Shown piece by piece: positions 35,000-45,697 of a stretch of 64,000 nucleotides of DNA (position 1 is the stretch's first letter; each line of letters opens with the position of its first letter). The notes under the pieces are model-generated. The model was given only the letters and a program-made list of their open reading frames with translations. It had not been told where the DNA came from and made no database searches. The DNA is from Adiantum capillus-veneris. Lineage: Eukaryota; Streptophyta; Polypodiopsida; Polypodiales; Pteridaceae. The stretch is taken from positions 106,467,587 to 106,531,586 of the forward strand of contig CM043966.1 of assembly GCA_014529385.2 (NCBI GenBank), written 5' to 3'. The position numbers were made by a program, and so were the translations under genes.

Positions 35000-35381
35000 T
35001 TTTCATAGCTTGAGCTCACTAATCCATGAGTGTGTGAGTGAGCAGCATGCTCAAGATATTAAAAATACTTTATGATAAAAGTGGGCATAGATTCCCATGG
35101 GCTGGGAACAATGTCTCTCAGTGTAGCCTTGAGTCACTTGTAAATTCAAGAAATTCAGTTGAGACATAGCAAAAAAATAAATTCATATATTGTTGGACTC
35201 AGTGTTGAGATCAATCCATATATTACTAAATGCACCTCTCCTCTTCTCAACCCATCACAACCGCTCTCCCTCCATCTCCTCCTACCCACCCTCACAATCC
35301 CTGCGCGTAACCTTTTGAGATCTTGTAACCTTCAATTTTGATAGCTCGCAACCCTTTAGTTCGTCAGCATTGCTCTATCTA

Positions 35382-35494
35382 CCCCTTCATCTACTCTTAC
35401 CTGTCCTCACAACCCCTGCACATATGCACGTGCGAATGGACTACATACTTACGTGCAGGGATTGTGAGGGCAAGTAAGAGGAGATGGAAGGGAG
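35382..35494. mobile_element. MITE-like foldback copy 1
   Basis: Left arm 35382-35421 and right arm 35452-35494 are inverted repeats of about 40 nt with a few mismatches; both hold a CCTCACAA-CCCTGCA-type core or its complement. The loop is about 30 nt. No ORF. It shares its core with the second foldback at 35629. Confidence 0.6.
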
Positions 35495-35628
35495 AAGGCA
35501 AGCTTGCCTCTTTTGCAGGTGTAATTTCATTCTGATTGGCAAGCACCTAACGACAATTAATAAGCATAAAAACAAAAACAAACATCATTTATTTGCACCG
35601 AGTGTTGATGACACTTCTAAAAAAAATA

Positions 35629-35769
35629 TTATCCTCCCTCTTCATCTGCTCTTCCCCACTTGCACAACCCCTCCATGTTAGCATGCAGCACACACGGATG
35701 GACTGTGTGCTCACGTGTAGGGGTTGTGTGAGCCGGGAAGAGCAGATGGAGGGGGAGATGGAGAAAATA
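35629..35769. mobile_element. MITE-like foldback copy 2
   Basis: Arms 35629-35677 and 35712-35760 are imperfect inverted repeats (CATCTGCTCTTCCC against GGGAAGAGCAGATG). An inner pair, GCACACAC/GTGTGTGC-like, sits near 35690-35712. The loop phrase GATGGACT is close to AATGGACT in copy 1, so both belong to one small family. I could not define a target-site duplication. Confidence 0.6.
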
Positions 35770-36315
35770 GTAACCGACCTGTAGTAGACGGAGATGAGAA
35801 ATTTGAGGGAGAGAAGAAGGGGCTTCGACGTCAACCTATCATTGCTTTGCAAACACAACTAGAAATCAAATCAAGAAAAAAATAGCAAATATTAAAGTTG
35901 CCTTTAATTTTCAAGCTGCTCACCTAAGTTACTCTAGCCAGTCCACCAATTCTATAAATAAAAAAGATTTCTTAAGTTCGATAATTAGCTTTGATAAAGT
36001 GTTCACCATTAACATTTTTTAGGAACCAATGGAAAATAGAACATTGAAAATATACCGATTTTTACACTAAAACTAGCACGTTTCCTTCAAGGGATCCCTC
36101 AAAACTAACCAAGAATTTTCAATTTTTGTCCTTTGAACTAAAGGATGGTTTTATGTGAACACTGCTTTCATATTGAAGACCCAATGGAGTTTTAACCGAA
36201 TAGACATAATAAAAGGATTTCTTAAAAGAAGTTTTTGAACATTCACATTCAACATTATGATCCATATTATCGTAATTAGATCTAGCTAACCTAAAGTAAC
36301 CAAAACTTTCTCTCT
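35770..36315. other. AT-rich intergenic stretch
   Basis: Nothing recognised apart from AT-rich sequence before the SWIM-gene relic. Confidence 0.4.
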
Positions 36316-36830
36316 ATGGATATGGATCGAGAAATCCTCTATTGGACACTTGGAATAGAGACTCACGATAGGGAGGTGGAGCTTTGTCAAACAAAACTCT
36401 TGCATAGCAGATATTATCCTCAGTGCCTACTTCCTCCAACTCAAATGTTTATTGCTTTAAAAGGAATAGTATACGCTAACCAAATTATTTCATTGAACAT
36501 TCTAGTGATATGCAATATATTTCAGATAGTGAGGAGAGAAACTTTGGTGATAAGGGTAAAAATAAGGATGGAACAACAAGTGTCAATAGTATTCCATGTG
36601 CTACAGAATATTGTTTTGAGATAAATAATCCGTCAATTGAAGACAAAATGTGTCAGACTTCAAAACATGATCAAGGACAATAGGGAAAACAAACAGATGA
36701 TCGAGCTTCCACAGGTCTATGATGGTTACATTGCCTTTGAGCGACCCCTTGGCCAAAAAGGTTACAAAAGGATGGAAGGGATGAAGAAAAAACTTGGTGT
36801 TCATCTTTGGACCAAGTCTTAGTAAACTAA
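36316..36830 (+). pseudogene. 5' part of a degenerate SWIM-type gene (left of element C)
   Basis: An ATG at 36316 opens a coding-like frame of about 50 residues (EILYWTLGIETHDREVEL). A probable intron follows (acceptor ...ATATTTCAG at about 36528). A second block carries EERNFGDKGKNKDGTTS, CATEYCFEINNP and, after a one-base shift, YDGYIAFERPLGQKGYKRM and GVHLWTKS ending at two stops near 36822. It lies directly left of element C. Together with the coding relic on the other side (45698-47990, same strand) it looks like one gene split by the insertion. This link is inferred from strand, position and composition, not from overlap. Confidence 0.4.
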
Positions 36831-36848
36831 CATGTCTATAAATTCAAT

Positions 36849-38000
36849 CTTTATTTAGAGAATAAGGCGATGAAATGGGGAGCATAGGGTAGGGGAATGA
36901 GAAGGGAGAGCGTGGTAGAGCACATGGTGAATAGGTGGGAGTTGATGGCGAAGACTCGCACGAGGGTTATGGCCATAATCCTTCGTTTAGTTTCCCTTCA
37001 TCTTCCATAGCCCAAGGGTGTAGAGGTCATGCTCAAGACGAGCATGGTGATTGCGGTGATGGTGATGGTGTGTGTGTGTGTGTGTGTGCACTAGGCACAC
37101 ACGGTGCATAGTGTACTCTTTGGTGATGGTGTGTGTCCTTAGTGTGATGGTGACCCCTCTTTATATAGGGGAGGAGGGGGGAGAAATTCTAGAATTTAGA
37201 AATGAAGAAATCATTATCTACATAGGCCATGTGACTGTGGGCCCCACTTGTCTGGCTGTGTGTATATGTGCCAGAACAGCAGTTTCATGAGAGAGAGACT
37301 AAGAGAGAGAGATGGGTTGATAAAAAAAAGTGAGAGGTGACATGGAGAATAAAGTAATTTCAAGAGGGGAGAGAGGGGAGTGTGTTCAGAGGTGAATCTG
37401 TGTGCAGATGTGTGTGAACACAAGAAAAATCAAGTAACCACTGGGTGGGGATGGGTCTGTGGGCACCTTTTTCAGTGAAACTGAGTGTGTGTGAGTGTGG
37501 GGAAGGTTATTTAGCTACAAGCCAAGAGATATGGCGCCCTTTAGAGAGAGAGGGGGGTATTTGGGTCATGGGATATGATAGGAGAGAGAAAGAGGGGGTG
37601 GGGTATACTATTTTGGAAGATAGGGTAAGTTGCATGTGAGTTAGGGTGCATTATTGGTGAGTTATAATACATTATTGGTGAGAGGTGGGGTAGCTTGAGG
37701 GGAGAGAGAAAGGAGAAAGGACAAGGGGAAGATAGTGGGGGTTGACCTTTTGAGTGGAGGAGAGGAAAAGGGACACCCGGCGGGGCAACAGTGAAGAAAA
37801 AGGAGGCAAGGTGGGGATGGGCTACCCCGCAGGCATGAGGTGGCCTATTTTACCTTTCTTATATATTTACATAATCATACTTTATTTTTTTCTTACTTTT
37901 TCCAATGCCTTTTATCACTCCCTCCATAAGAGGGGGTTTTCATGGGGTGGGGACGAGAGAAGAGGGGTATGGGAGCTTGGCTTGTGAAAATCCCCCATCA
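36849..38000 (-). repeat. 3' LTR of element C, lacking its last 407 bp
   Basis: Corresponds to 44548-45697 of the complete LTR. The part matching 44141-44547 is missing on the left, so a deletion has removed the LTR end with adjacent host DNA. The inner end is CCCCCATCA at 37992-38000. A minus-strand TATATAAAG lies at about 37159-37169. A (TG)n tract at about 37071-37088 is longer than in the other LTR. Confidence 0.9.
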
Positions 38001-38002
38001 TT

Positions 38003-38017
38003 AGCCCTCCCCTTTTG
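38003..38017 (-). other. Polypurine tract of element C
   Basis: Plus strand AGCCCTCCCCTTTTG; on the element strand it is a purine run (AAAAGGGGAGGG) 3-5 nt from the 3' LTR. Confidence 0.75.
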
Positions 38018-38019
38018 GC

Positions 38020-39252
38020 TAGAGGCATTCATGTCTCTAGATCATCTGTTTGATCATTATCGTCGGAGGTGGCGGCTGATGGTGTGTCCTCATCTGGAAT
38101 GTCAATTGGTGGAGCCTGGTCAAATCAAAGAAAATAAGGTTTAAGTCGCCAACCATTTACCCTGGTTTTATGAAGTTTTCCATCAGCCTCCATAAGCTGG
38201 TAGCTTCCATTGGCATACTTTTTCCTGATGATGAAAGGGCCTTCCCATCAGAGCAGGAGTTTCTTATCCTTGCGCGTGTCGAAGCGATTGTCGTAGCGGA
38301 GCACCAACATTCCTTTCTTCAATTCTTTTTTCCGGAGATGCTCGTTAAAGCTAAGCCGTCTATGCTTTGCTTGTGCTGCATAATAATTTATTGCTTCTTC
38401 TCTGTCCAGCTACAGTCTTTCCAAGTTGATGATGTGATCTCTCAAATGCATGCTGGATTGTTGAAGTTGGCTTGCCATTACTGTGAGACTTTGTAGTTGC
38501 ACTTCAATGGGCAAGATTTCTTCCTTACCAAATACTAGATGATACGGTGTGAATCCCAAGGATGTATGGAATGAAGTTCTGTAGGCCCATAAAGCTGGTA
38601 GTAGATACTTATCCCAGTCTCCGGGATGATTGTTTACCTGCTTGGTAATAATTTTAGAAACCATTCCATTTACCTTTTCAACTAGGCCATTACATTGAGG
38701 GTAATATGATGAAGAGTGCCTCCTTGTAATGCCCAATTTCTGCATTAATTCTCCTACCAATTCTGCTATGAAACCTGGCCCTCTATCAGAGATGATCTCT
38801 AAAGGTGTGCCAAACCTACAGCATATGTGCTCGTAGATAAATTTAGCTACCTCTACCGCTGTGATTCTAGTGGTGGCTGTAGCCTCTGCCCATCTAGTCA
38901 TGTAGTCGACCCCCATGATAATGTAGAATTTTCCTGAGTTGGCCCTAGGTAATGGCCCAATGGCATCGATACCCCATTTTTCAAATGGGCCATATGAGAT
39001 AATAGGTGTCTGTGGTTCAGGCATAAGTGACCTAGTGCCGGCCTTTTGACACAACTTACACGTTTTGCACCAATGGTGTACATCACGGTTGAGGCTAGGC
39101 CATATGAAGCCTGCCTGCAAGATTTTCCTACTTGTTATGTCTAGGGCAAAGTGACCACCACAAACCCCATCGTGACAGCTAGCAATTACTCCCGTGATTT
39201 CGTGAGAGAGAGGGAGCTTCCTGAGTATTTGGTCCTTACCCTTACAGTACAA
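38020..39252 (-). CDS. Element C integrase, nearly intact
   Basis: The frame 39252-38410 has an H2C2 zinc domain (HDGVCGGHF ... CKTCKLC, about 39050-39185). It is followed by the catalytic core with all three acidic residues: Asp in WGIDAIGPL, Asp in IISDRGPGF and Glu in NGLVEKVNGM. A stop at 38410 is followed by the C-terminal domain in readable sequence, including the GPF-type motif (WEGPFIIRKKY) and GWRLKPY, to about 38130. No chromodomain. The protein would insert the element's cDNA. The start is within pol, so no separate start codon is expected. Confidence 0.85.
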
Positions 39253-39303
39253 ACCATCATTGATGAGTCAATACCTTGTGGCCTTCCGCGTCAGCCATTG
39301 CTT

Positions 39304-39909
39304 CTATCCCTTTGTTAAATCTGATGGGCATTCCCCTGTTTCCAAAAAATGCATGATGTCAGGCAAGGCATCACTGCCTTGAAATAGAGGGAGCTTTAGT
39401 TTTATTGCTCCAACCACCACTTCCTGTAGTCTTTCACTTGCTAGGGCATCTGCTTCTTGGTTTTGAGCCCTTGGGATATGGTGTATTTGAACTTCTTCAA
39501 ACTTACCCAACAAGGTTTTTACACCACTTAAGTGAGTCCTTAAACTAGGATTCTTGCATGTCTATGCTCCATTTACTTGCCTTACCAGAAGTAGAGCATC
39601 CCCAAATACATTAAGGCATTGTACACCTTGCGAGACGCACCATTGTAGACCCTTGGTTAGTGCTGCATACTCAGCTTCATTGTTAGAATGTGAATCTAAC
39701 AATTGGCCCAACGAAAATACCTTTGTCCCTTTGTCATCAAAGACCACTATGCCTGCAGCTGCTTTGTCGGACGCTCGCTTGTAGGCTCCATCAAAGTAGA
39801 GAGAGTATGCTCCTTCTACCATCGGTGGTATTGGAGGTAATCGGACTTCTCCTTCCTTAGATTGCTTCTCCTTCCTTTCAAAGACTTGGTAGGTCATGAG
39901 TCCCCCCAA
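39304..39909 (-). pseudogene. Element C second (archaeal-type) RNase H
   Basis: Frames 39909-39562 and 39513-39304, separated by a TAG that looks like a mutated Trp codon. The four expected acidic positions are present: Asp in YFDGAYKRAS, Glu in NNEAEYAALT, Asp in VFGDALLLV, and Asp in NQEADALA after HHIPRAQ. The domain lies after the ordinary gypsy RNase H and before integrase. This dual arrangement is established for the Tat lineage and is thought to reflect capture of a host or archaeal-like RNase H. Activity here is lost to the stop and frame breaks. Confidence 0.85.
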
Positions 39910-41751
39910 CTTGCCCTTGTCGTGCTTTCTACCTGTACCGTGTAGTCAAACTCTTGCAAACGAACTAGCCATTTAGTAATTCTAGCAGACACATCCATGT
40001 GTTGTACAACATAGGGAAATATTTCATCCGTGGTTAGAATCACAAATTGCTTAGGCAGCAAATATGACCTTAAACTTTGTAGTTGCAAATCTAAGAGCTA
40101 GGACTAAGTGTTCCACATGGGTGAAACCTTTCTCTCCTGCTGTCATCATTCGACTAGAGAAGTAGATTGGCCTCATGAAAGATGTCGTCGTATCCTTTTG
40201 GAGTAGCACAACGCCCAATGAGTCATCACCAACACTTGAGGTGACATAGAATTTTTCATCCCACTTAGGTGGTGAGATAGTTGGCAGAGTGGCTAAGACC
40301 TCCTTTACCTTGTTGTAGTGATGTTCGCTTTCCTCGTCCCAAGTGAAAGTTGATCTTTGAGTGAGTTGTTGAAGTGGTAGAACAAGTTGTGATAGTAGAT
40401 GTATGAATCTACTTAAGTACCTCACCTTCTGTAGAAAAGAGACCAGTTGACGTGCGGTCGTTGGTGAAGGTAGGGCTATGAGTGCGGACACCTTACTTGG
40501 GTCGGCGTTGATACCTTTTGCTGAAATTTCATGGCCTAGTAGAATGACTTTACTCTCCCCAATGTGGCATTTATCCACATTTAATTGCCCACCTAGGCTC
40601 TGCAACCTGGCCAAACCTTCAGTTACCTTTTCTAAATGTGAAATACGGGAGCTATATATACAAAAATCATCAATGAACACTCTTATGGATGTTCCAAAGA
40701 ACGGTTGAAAAACATATGTGACATATCTTTGGAATGTGGCAGGTGCATTTGTGAGACCAAATGGCATAACCCTGTATGCAAAACAACCCCATGGCGTGAT
40801 AAAAGTGGTTTTTAGCTGATCTTCCAAGGCTATGCGTATTTGAAAGTATCCAAAATAACCATCACAGACGGTATAGCATTCAAAACCCGCTACTTCATTC
40901 AGAATTTCATCCAAGAAAGGGAGAGGAAAGTGGTCTCTCTTTGTAGCTGCATTTAGTGGTTTGTAGTCAACACACACCCTCCACTTACCATTATTTTTAG
41001 GCGTCACCACTATGGGTGACACCCATTCTGAGTTTTCTACAGGATAGATGAATCCCACCTCCAGCAGTTTCCTTACCTCGGCCAAGAGTTCCTTTTCTTG
41101 TATGACCCCCAGTCGTCGTAGCTTTTGCACAACTGGTTTTACCCCTTCCTTCAGCTTAATATGATGTTCCACCACTGTAATGCTTGTGATTCTTTCATAG
41201 TTGTCAATGAACAGGTTAGGAAATCCCATCAACATTTGCAAAAAACTATCTTTCTCCTCAAGTGTTAATTCCATAGACAACATACCCTTCAACCTACTTC
41301 CTCCTAGGCCAGGTGATTTGCTCTCCTCTTCATTGGGTTGCCCTTTTGGTGATGGACCACTAGTTGTGCTTACCCTTTGTGGATCCTTCATAATGATACC
41401 CATCACATCAATGGAACTTTCATTTTCGTCGTTGGATGTGGTCTCCTCCTCAGAACTAGAAGATTCGCTTGTGGTTTCATCTGCCGATGTTTCCAGATTC
41501 ATTTGCTTCTGCTTGCCAATCCTCATGTCGTAGTAGATTGTCTCCCCTTTCTTACCGGTCATGCATAGAAGGCCAGTACCATAGTCTTGTTTTGCCTTCA
41601 TGGCCATCAACCATGGCCTTCCCAAAATTAGTGGATAGCCCTCCCCCTTAGTAGGCATTACAAAAACATCTACCTCCACCTCAGTGTTGAAAGCTTTGAT
41701 TTTCACGGCACTTACCACACCCACACACTTTACTTTTGCGTTGTTTGCCAT
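39894..41751 (-). pseudogene. Element C protease end, RT and first RNase H
   Basis: A 566-residue frame (41751-40051). It starts in the C-terminal half of the protease (PLILGRPWL) and is followed by an acidic Ser/Glu linker. The RT has VSPIVVTPKNNGKWRVCVDY, VCDGYFGYFQ, YRVMPFGLTNAPATFQR and RVFIDDFCIY; the catalytic pair reads IDD, with Ile in the variable position. The first RNase H keeps only part of its usual residues (SVGDDSLGVVLL, EHLVLALRF) and breaks by frameshift near 40070 into 40088-39894. A degenerate first RNase H beside a better-kept second one matches what is known for Tat elements. Confidence 0.9.
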
Positions 41752-41876
41752 CTTTGCCTTGCATGGAGAAGGCCTGTCAACCTCGAGCCCTAATCAAAGC
41801 ATCATAGCTTCGCTCGTTACACAGATTTGTGCACCTCCATCAATGTAGGTGTTTCCAACCCTCTTTCCTTTTATGT
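41752..41876 (-). pseudogene. Element C protease active-site segment
   Basis: Between gag and the long pol frame the minus strand reads NTYIDGGAQICVTS (about 41825-41855), the protease active-site loop with Gly in place of the usual Thr/Ser (D-G-G rather than D-T/S-G). One in-frame stop follows shortly after. The remainder of the domain is in the pol frame (ILGRPW). Confidence 0.7.
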
Positions 41877-43313
41877 TTACGTCGACAATTGGAGGATGTC
41901 ATCCATGTTGCATCCCGAAATTGCTCCGGCTACCTTTGTTTTGGAGCGTCTTGTACTTACCATTTTAGACCATTGTCGCCTTAGTTTAGGTACAAGATGT
42001 AGCAGTTGTGGCCATGTAATCTTCGGTCCTTGCTCTGCCACATCCAATGTTAGATCATAGGGCTTTGAACTTTCCCCTAGCTGGAAGTCGGTGATGCCCA
42101 ATTTCTGTCGTGGCCTGGATGGCCTCTTGCTAGTTTCTCCTCTCATGCTTCTCTCATCATCTGATTGTGTAGCTTTTTCCCTCCTAGCTCTTTTCACAGT
42201 CATGGCTTCAAGTGGTTCTAAAAATGTTACCTTCTCCTTACCCTTGTCCCTCTCCTTTGCTCTTGGTGGATCCACTACTACGGCTTTTCCTTTCTCTTCT
42301 AGCCTTATGATGTTTACAGGGCGATCAGGTGGTGGGACTGGTGGAAGAGGTGGGATGGATGCTTGTAGTGGTGTCTGAGGTGGACGTAGAATTCGTGTTG
42401 GTGGGGGTGGTGCTCGGGGTGGGGGTGTTCTTTCTCTAGGGGGTGACAATTGGTTCCTCCTACCTCCTCTATTATAGTTTTGTCGTGGTTTGGGACAGTA
42501 GTACATACCGTGACCTTCTTCTCCGCAATTGTAGCAATGATACTCCCTGTTTTGTCGTCGTGCTCTTCCAGGGTCTTGATCTCTTTCTTGACTCCTCCCT
42601 TGTTGTATTAAGTGGACAGACAAATTCTATAGTTGGTCAGTAATATGGGCCAACATATCTTGTTGGTCATCTCTTACCCCAAGAGCCGGTGGTGGTGGTG
42701 GAATGGTGGTTGTCGTAGTTGTTGGTCAACGTGATGTTGTTGTTTCTGTTGACTCGGTTTCTTTGGCTTTCATTCGCAGCTTCTTGTCCTTAAGGTGAGC
42801 AATCTCAAAGGCTAACTCGTATGTAGCCGGGAATCTACCTTTCACCTTCTCCTTGAGAAGCGGCCATAAGCCATGCGTGAACCGATCTTCTTTTAGGAAA
42901 TCGGGTGCGGCTTCCCCCCTTGCCAGTGACTCAACCCACCGTTCCCACAAATCCACAAATTTGGACTCATACGTGGCATATTCTAAAAGACCCTCTTGCT
43001 TCAAGTCTCTCAACTTGTCCCACAACTTTTCTGAAGTGGTACCTCCCCCAAAGTGCCTCTTAAAAGTGGTTTTTAAGGGTTCCCAATCATCCTTGGTTGC
43101 TTGTGGAAGTGCATTGTACCATGATCTAGCTTCTAGCTTCATGAGATGCTTAAAGATTCTAACCCGGGATTCATCCGTATCTTTGTTGCTTACTACACAT
43201 GCTACTTCAAAGTCATCTAGGAAGTCTGTTACCAAATCCTTCCCCTTCTTTCCTTTAAATGTTGGAAATGCTACACTTGCCATGATTACTGAGAGAGAGC
43301 TAGAAAGACACAC
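41877..43313 (-). pseudogene. Element C gag
   Basis: The 43313-42726 frame holds the capsid domain (FLDDFEVACVVSNK, EARSWYNALPQAT, TFKRHFGGG). The 42623-41877 frame holds a canonical CCHC knuckle (CYNCGEEGHGMYYC) followed by a long Pro/Arg-rich tail. A short break with two stops (42624-42725) separates them. Gag forms the particle and packages RNA. Confidence 0.85.
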
Positions 43314-43365
43314 TGCTTAACTTGCAAAAAAAATTTCTTCTTTACAAGGAGGCGTGTATACCCTG

Positions 43366-44067
43366 TTATACTAGGACATAGATTAAAACTTCAAACGGTA
43401 CATTGCCTTGTACCAAAGGTAAGACAAATGGTTGATCTGATGCCAAAATCTCAAAAAACCGCTCCCCACCCAGCATGGTGTCAATGACGTGCTGGTAGTG
43501 AGCCTTCAAGTCCAGTATTACCTTGATTGAGCGTACACGTGTTGGTATGTGTGATCTGTCTTGAGGTAGGTTGTACTGATTCATGTGAAGCTTAGAGGTG
43601 CTTAGTCACTGTCCAAGCTTGTGGGAGAGGGTGGTGTTCTTTCCTGAAACAAACTCAATAGATCCCTAGTTTCTCTAGTGAGAGTGTGAGCCAATGATTC
43701 CGTTATCTGTGCTGCAGCATCAGGTGCGACTTGAAAACTGACTGTGATAATTACCTCGGTGACTTGAGTTACCCGATTCTCAAAGTAGAATAGTGTTGAT
43801 TCTCTATTGTGTAGAGCTCCTTCCATTTTGTTGTTGTGGGTTGGTTGTAGGTTGCGGACATGGTTTTGACCTTCTCCTTCTTCTTCTTGGCACTTGGCCT
43901 ATGTATATCCATTGGGTTTGGCGTGTTGGTTGACTCTCCCACTGCAAATCGATTATCGTTACGCTTGGCACTCGAGATTCGATGGAGATGCGGAGTTCGT
44001 ATAGTTGTGCTTGGAGCTCTTCTTCTTCTGTCGTCCAATTAGCAAATCCTGCTAGCCATTCATCCAT
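43366..44067 (-). pseudogene. Element C pre-gag ORF, broken
   Basis: Segments 44067-43804 (WLAGFANWTTEEEELQAQ, then an Arg-rich stretch), 43826-43602 and 43584-43366 read as protein-like in successive frames upstream of gag. An ORF ahead of gag is known in Ogre, a Tat-lineage element. Function unknown. Confidence 0.45.
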
Positions 44068-44120
44068 TCACAATAGTTTAGGGGTTTCAGTCTTGTAAAC
44101 TGAAGGGTTTCATGAAAAGA

Positions 44121-44140
44121 TCCTCAGTGGGGGCAACAAA
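44121..44140 (-). other. Candidate primer binding site of element C
   Basis: On the element strand, directly after the 5' LTR, the sequence contains GCCCCCACTGAGGA. The same core (CCCCACTGAGGA) occurs at the corresponding place after the LTR of element D (50709-50726). It resembles the Ogre/Tat tRNA-Arg type site with several mismatches, so the tRNA is not settled. Confidence 0.45.
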
Positions 44141-45697
44141 TGACGGGAGCAAAGCGAACCCCGAACCCCGACAGCCTCTAAAACACCGGGGACCGAATGG
44201 CGCGCCTCGAGCCTGACATGGTAAAGCAAACAGGGGGCACCACCTTGCTTCAGCGGCTAGGATGCAAACAACACACCACCATAACAAAGTTTTCATCCAA
44301 GAGAGATGGATGCTTGGGAGTAATGATGAAGAGGAAAGGGAATGAGATCAAGTGAGAGAGAGAGAGAGAGAGTGAGAGAGTGAGGGAGGGGGTATAGCGG
44401 CTTAGTACTTAGGCACCACAAAAGGATGGCGAATCCGCACACCCTTCACACATACACGAGGTCACTCCAAACACAAGACTAGGTGGCGATTCCGCACACC
44501 TCACATGGGAAAAACATTGCAAGAAAACATACTCACAAAACCTCAAGCTTTATTTAGAGAATAAGGCGATGAAATGGGGAGCATAGGGTCGGGGAATGAG
44601 AAGGGAGAGAGTGGTAGAGCACATGGCGAATAGGTGGGAGTTGATGGCGAAGACTCGCACGAGGGTTATGGCCATCATCCTTCGTTTAGTTTCCCTTCAT
44701 CTTCCATAGCCCAAGGGTGTAGAGGTCATGCTCAAGACGAGCATGGTGATTGCGGTGATGGTGATGGTGTGGGTGTCTGTGTGTGCACTAGGCACACACG
44801 GTGCATAGTGTACTCTTTGGTGATGGTGTGTGTCCTTAGTGTGATGGTGACCCCTCTTTATATAGGGGAGGAGGGGGGAGAAATTCTAGAATTTAGAAAT
44901 GAAGAAATCATTATCTACATAGGCCATGTGACTGTGGGCGCCACTTGTCTGGCTGTGTGTATATGTGCCAGAACAGCAGTCTCATGAGAGAGAGACTAAG
45001 AGAGAGAGATGGGTTGATAAAAAAAAGTGAGAGGTGACATGGAGAATAAAGTAATTACAAGAGGGGAGAGAGGGGAGTGTGTTCAGAGGTGAATCTGTGT
45101 GCAGATGTGTGTGAACACAAGAAAAATCAAGTAACCACTGGGTGGGGATGGGTCTGTGGGCACCTTTTTCAGTGAAACTGAGTGTGTGTGAGTGTGGGGA
45201 AGGTTATTTAGCTACAAGACAAGAGATATGGCGCCCTTTAGAGAGAGAGGGGGGTATTTGGGTCATGGGATATGATAGGAGAGAGAAAGAGGGGGTGGGG
45301 TATACTATTTTGGAAGATAGGGTAAGTTGCATGTGAGTTAGGGTGCATTATTGGTGAGTTATAATGCATTATTGGTGAGAGGTGGGGTAGCTTGAGGGGA
45401 GAGAGAAAGGAGAAAGGACAAGGGGAAGAGAGAGGGGGTTGACCTTTCTAGTGGAGGAGAGGAAAAGGGACACCCGGCGGGGCAACAATGAAGAAAAAGG
45501 AGGCAAGGTGGGGATGGGCTACCCCGCAGGCATGAGGTGGCCTATTTTACCTTTCTTATATATTTACATAATCATACTTTATTTTTTTCTTACTTTTTCC
45601 AATGCCTTTTATCACTCCCTCCATAAGAGGGGGTTTTCATGGGGTGGGGACGAGAGAAGAGGAGTATGGGAGCTTGGCTTGTGAAAAGCCCCCATCA
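44141..45697 (-). repeat. 5' LTR of element C, complete
   Basis: 1557 bp. On the element strand it starts TGATGGG and ends CCCGTCA, a short inverted terminal pair. Minus-strand TATATAAAG at about 44858-44866. It contains an (AG)n stretch near 44356-44385. The five bases beyond it, ACGCT (45698-45702), would be the target-site duplication, but the partner is lost with the truncated left LTR. Confidence 0.9.

Larger units (their letters stand above)
36849..45697 (-). mobile_element. Element C: Tat-like Ty3/gypsy retrotransposon, 3' LTR truncated
   Basis: Minus-strand element with LTRs at 36849-38000 (3', incomplete) and 44141-45697 (5', 1557 bp), internal region 38001-44140. Domain order on the element strand: pre-gag ORF, gag, PR, RT, gypsy RNase H, a second archaeal-type RNase H, integrase. 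The added RNase H is the hallmark of the Tat lineage of plant gypsy elements. By eye only about 15-20 differences separate the shared 1152 bp of the two LTRs (about 98.4 %), so this is the youngest element here. Yet pol carries several frameshifts and stops. Confidence 0.9.

Noticed and set aside
34653-35075. 140-codon ORF across the 242-bp tandem repeat
   Set aside because: Copies of the unit are read in different frames, which argues against a selected protein.
36849-38000. Plus-strand ORFs duplicated at 44634-45684
   Set aside because: They lie in the LTRs of element C, and their repetition simply reflects the two LTR copies.
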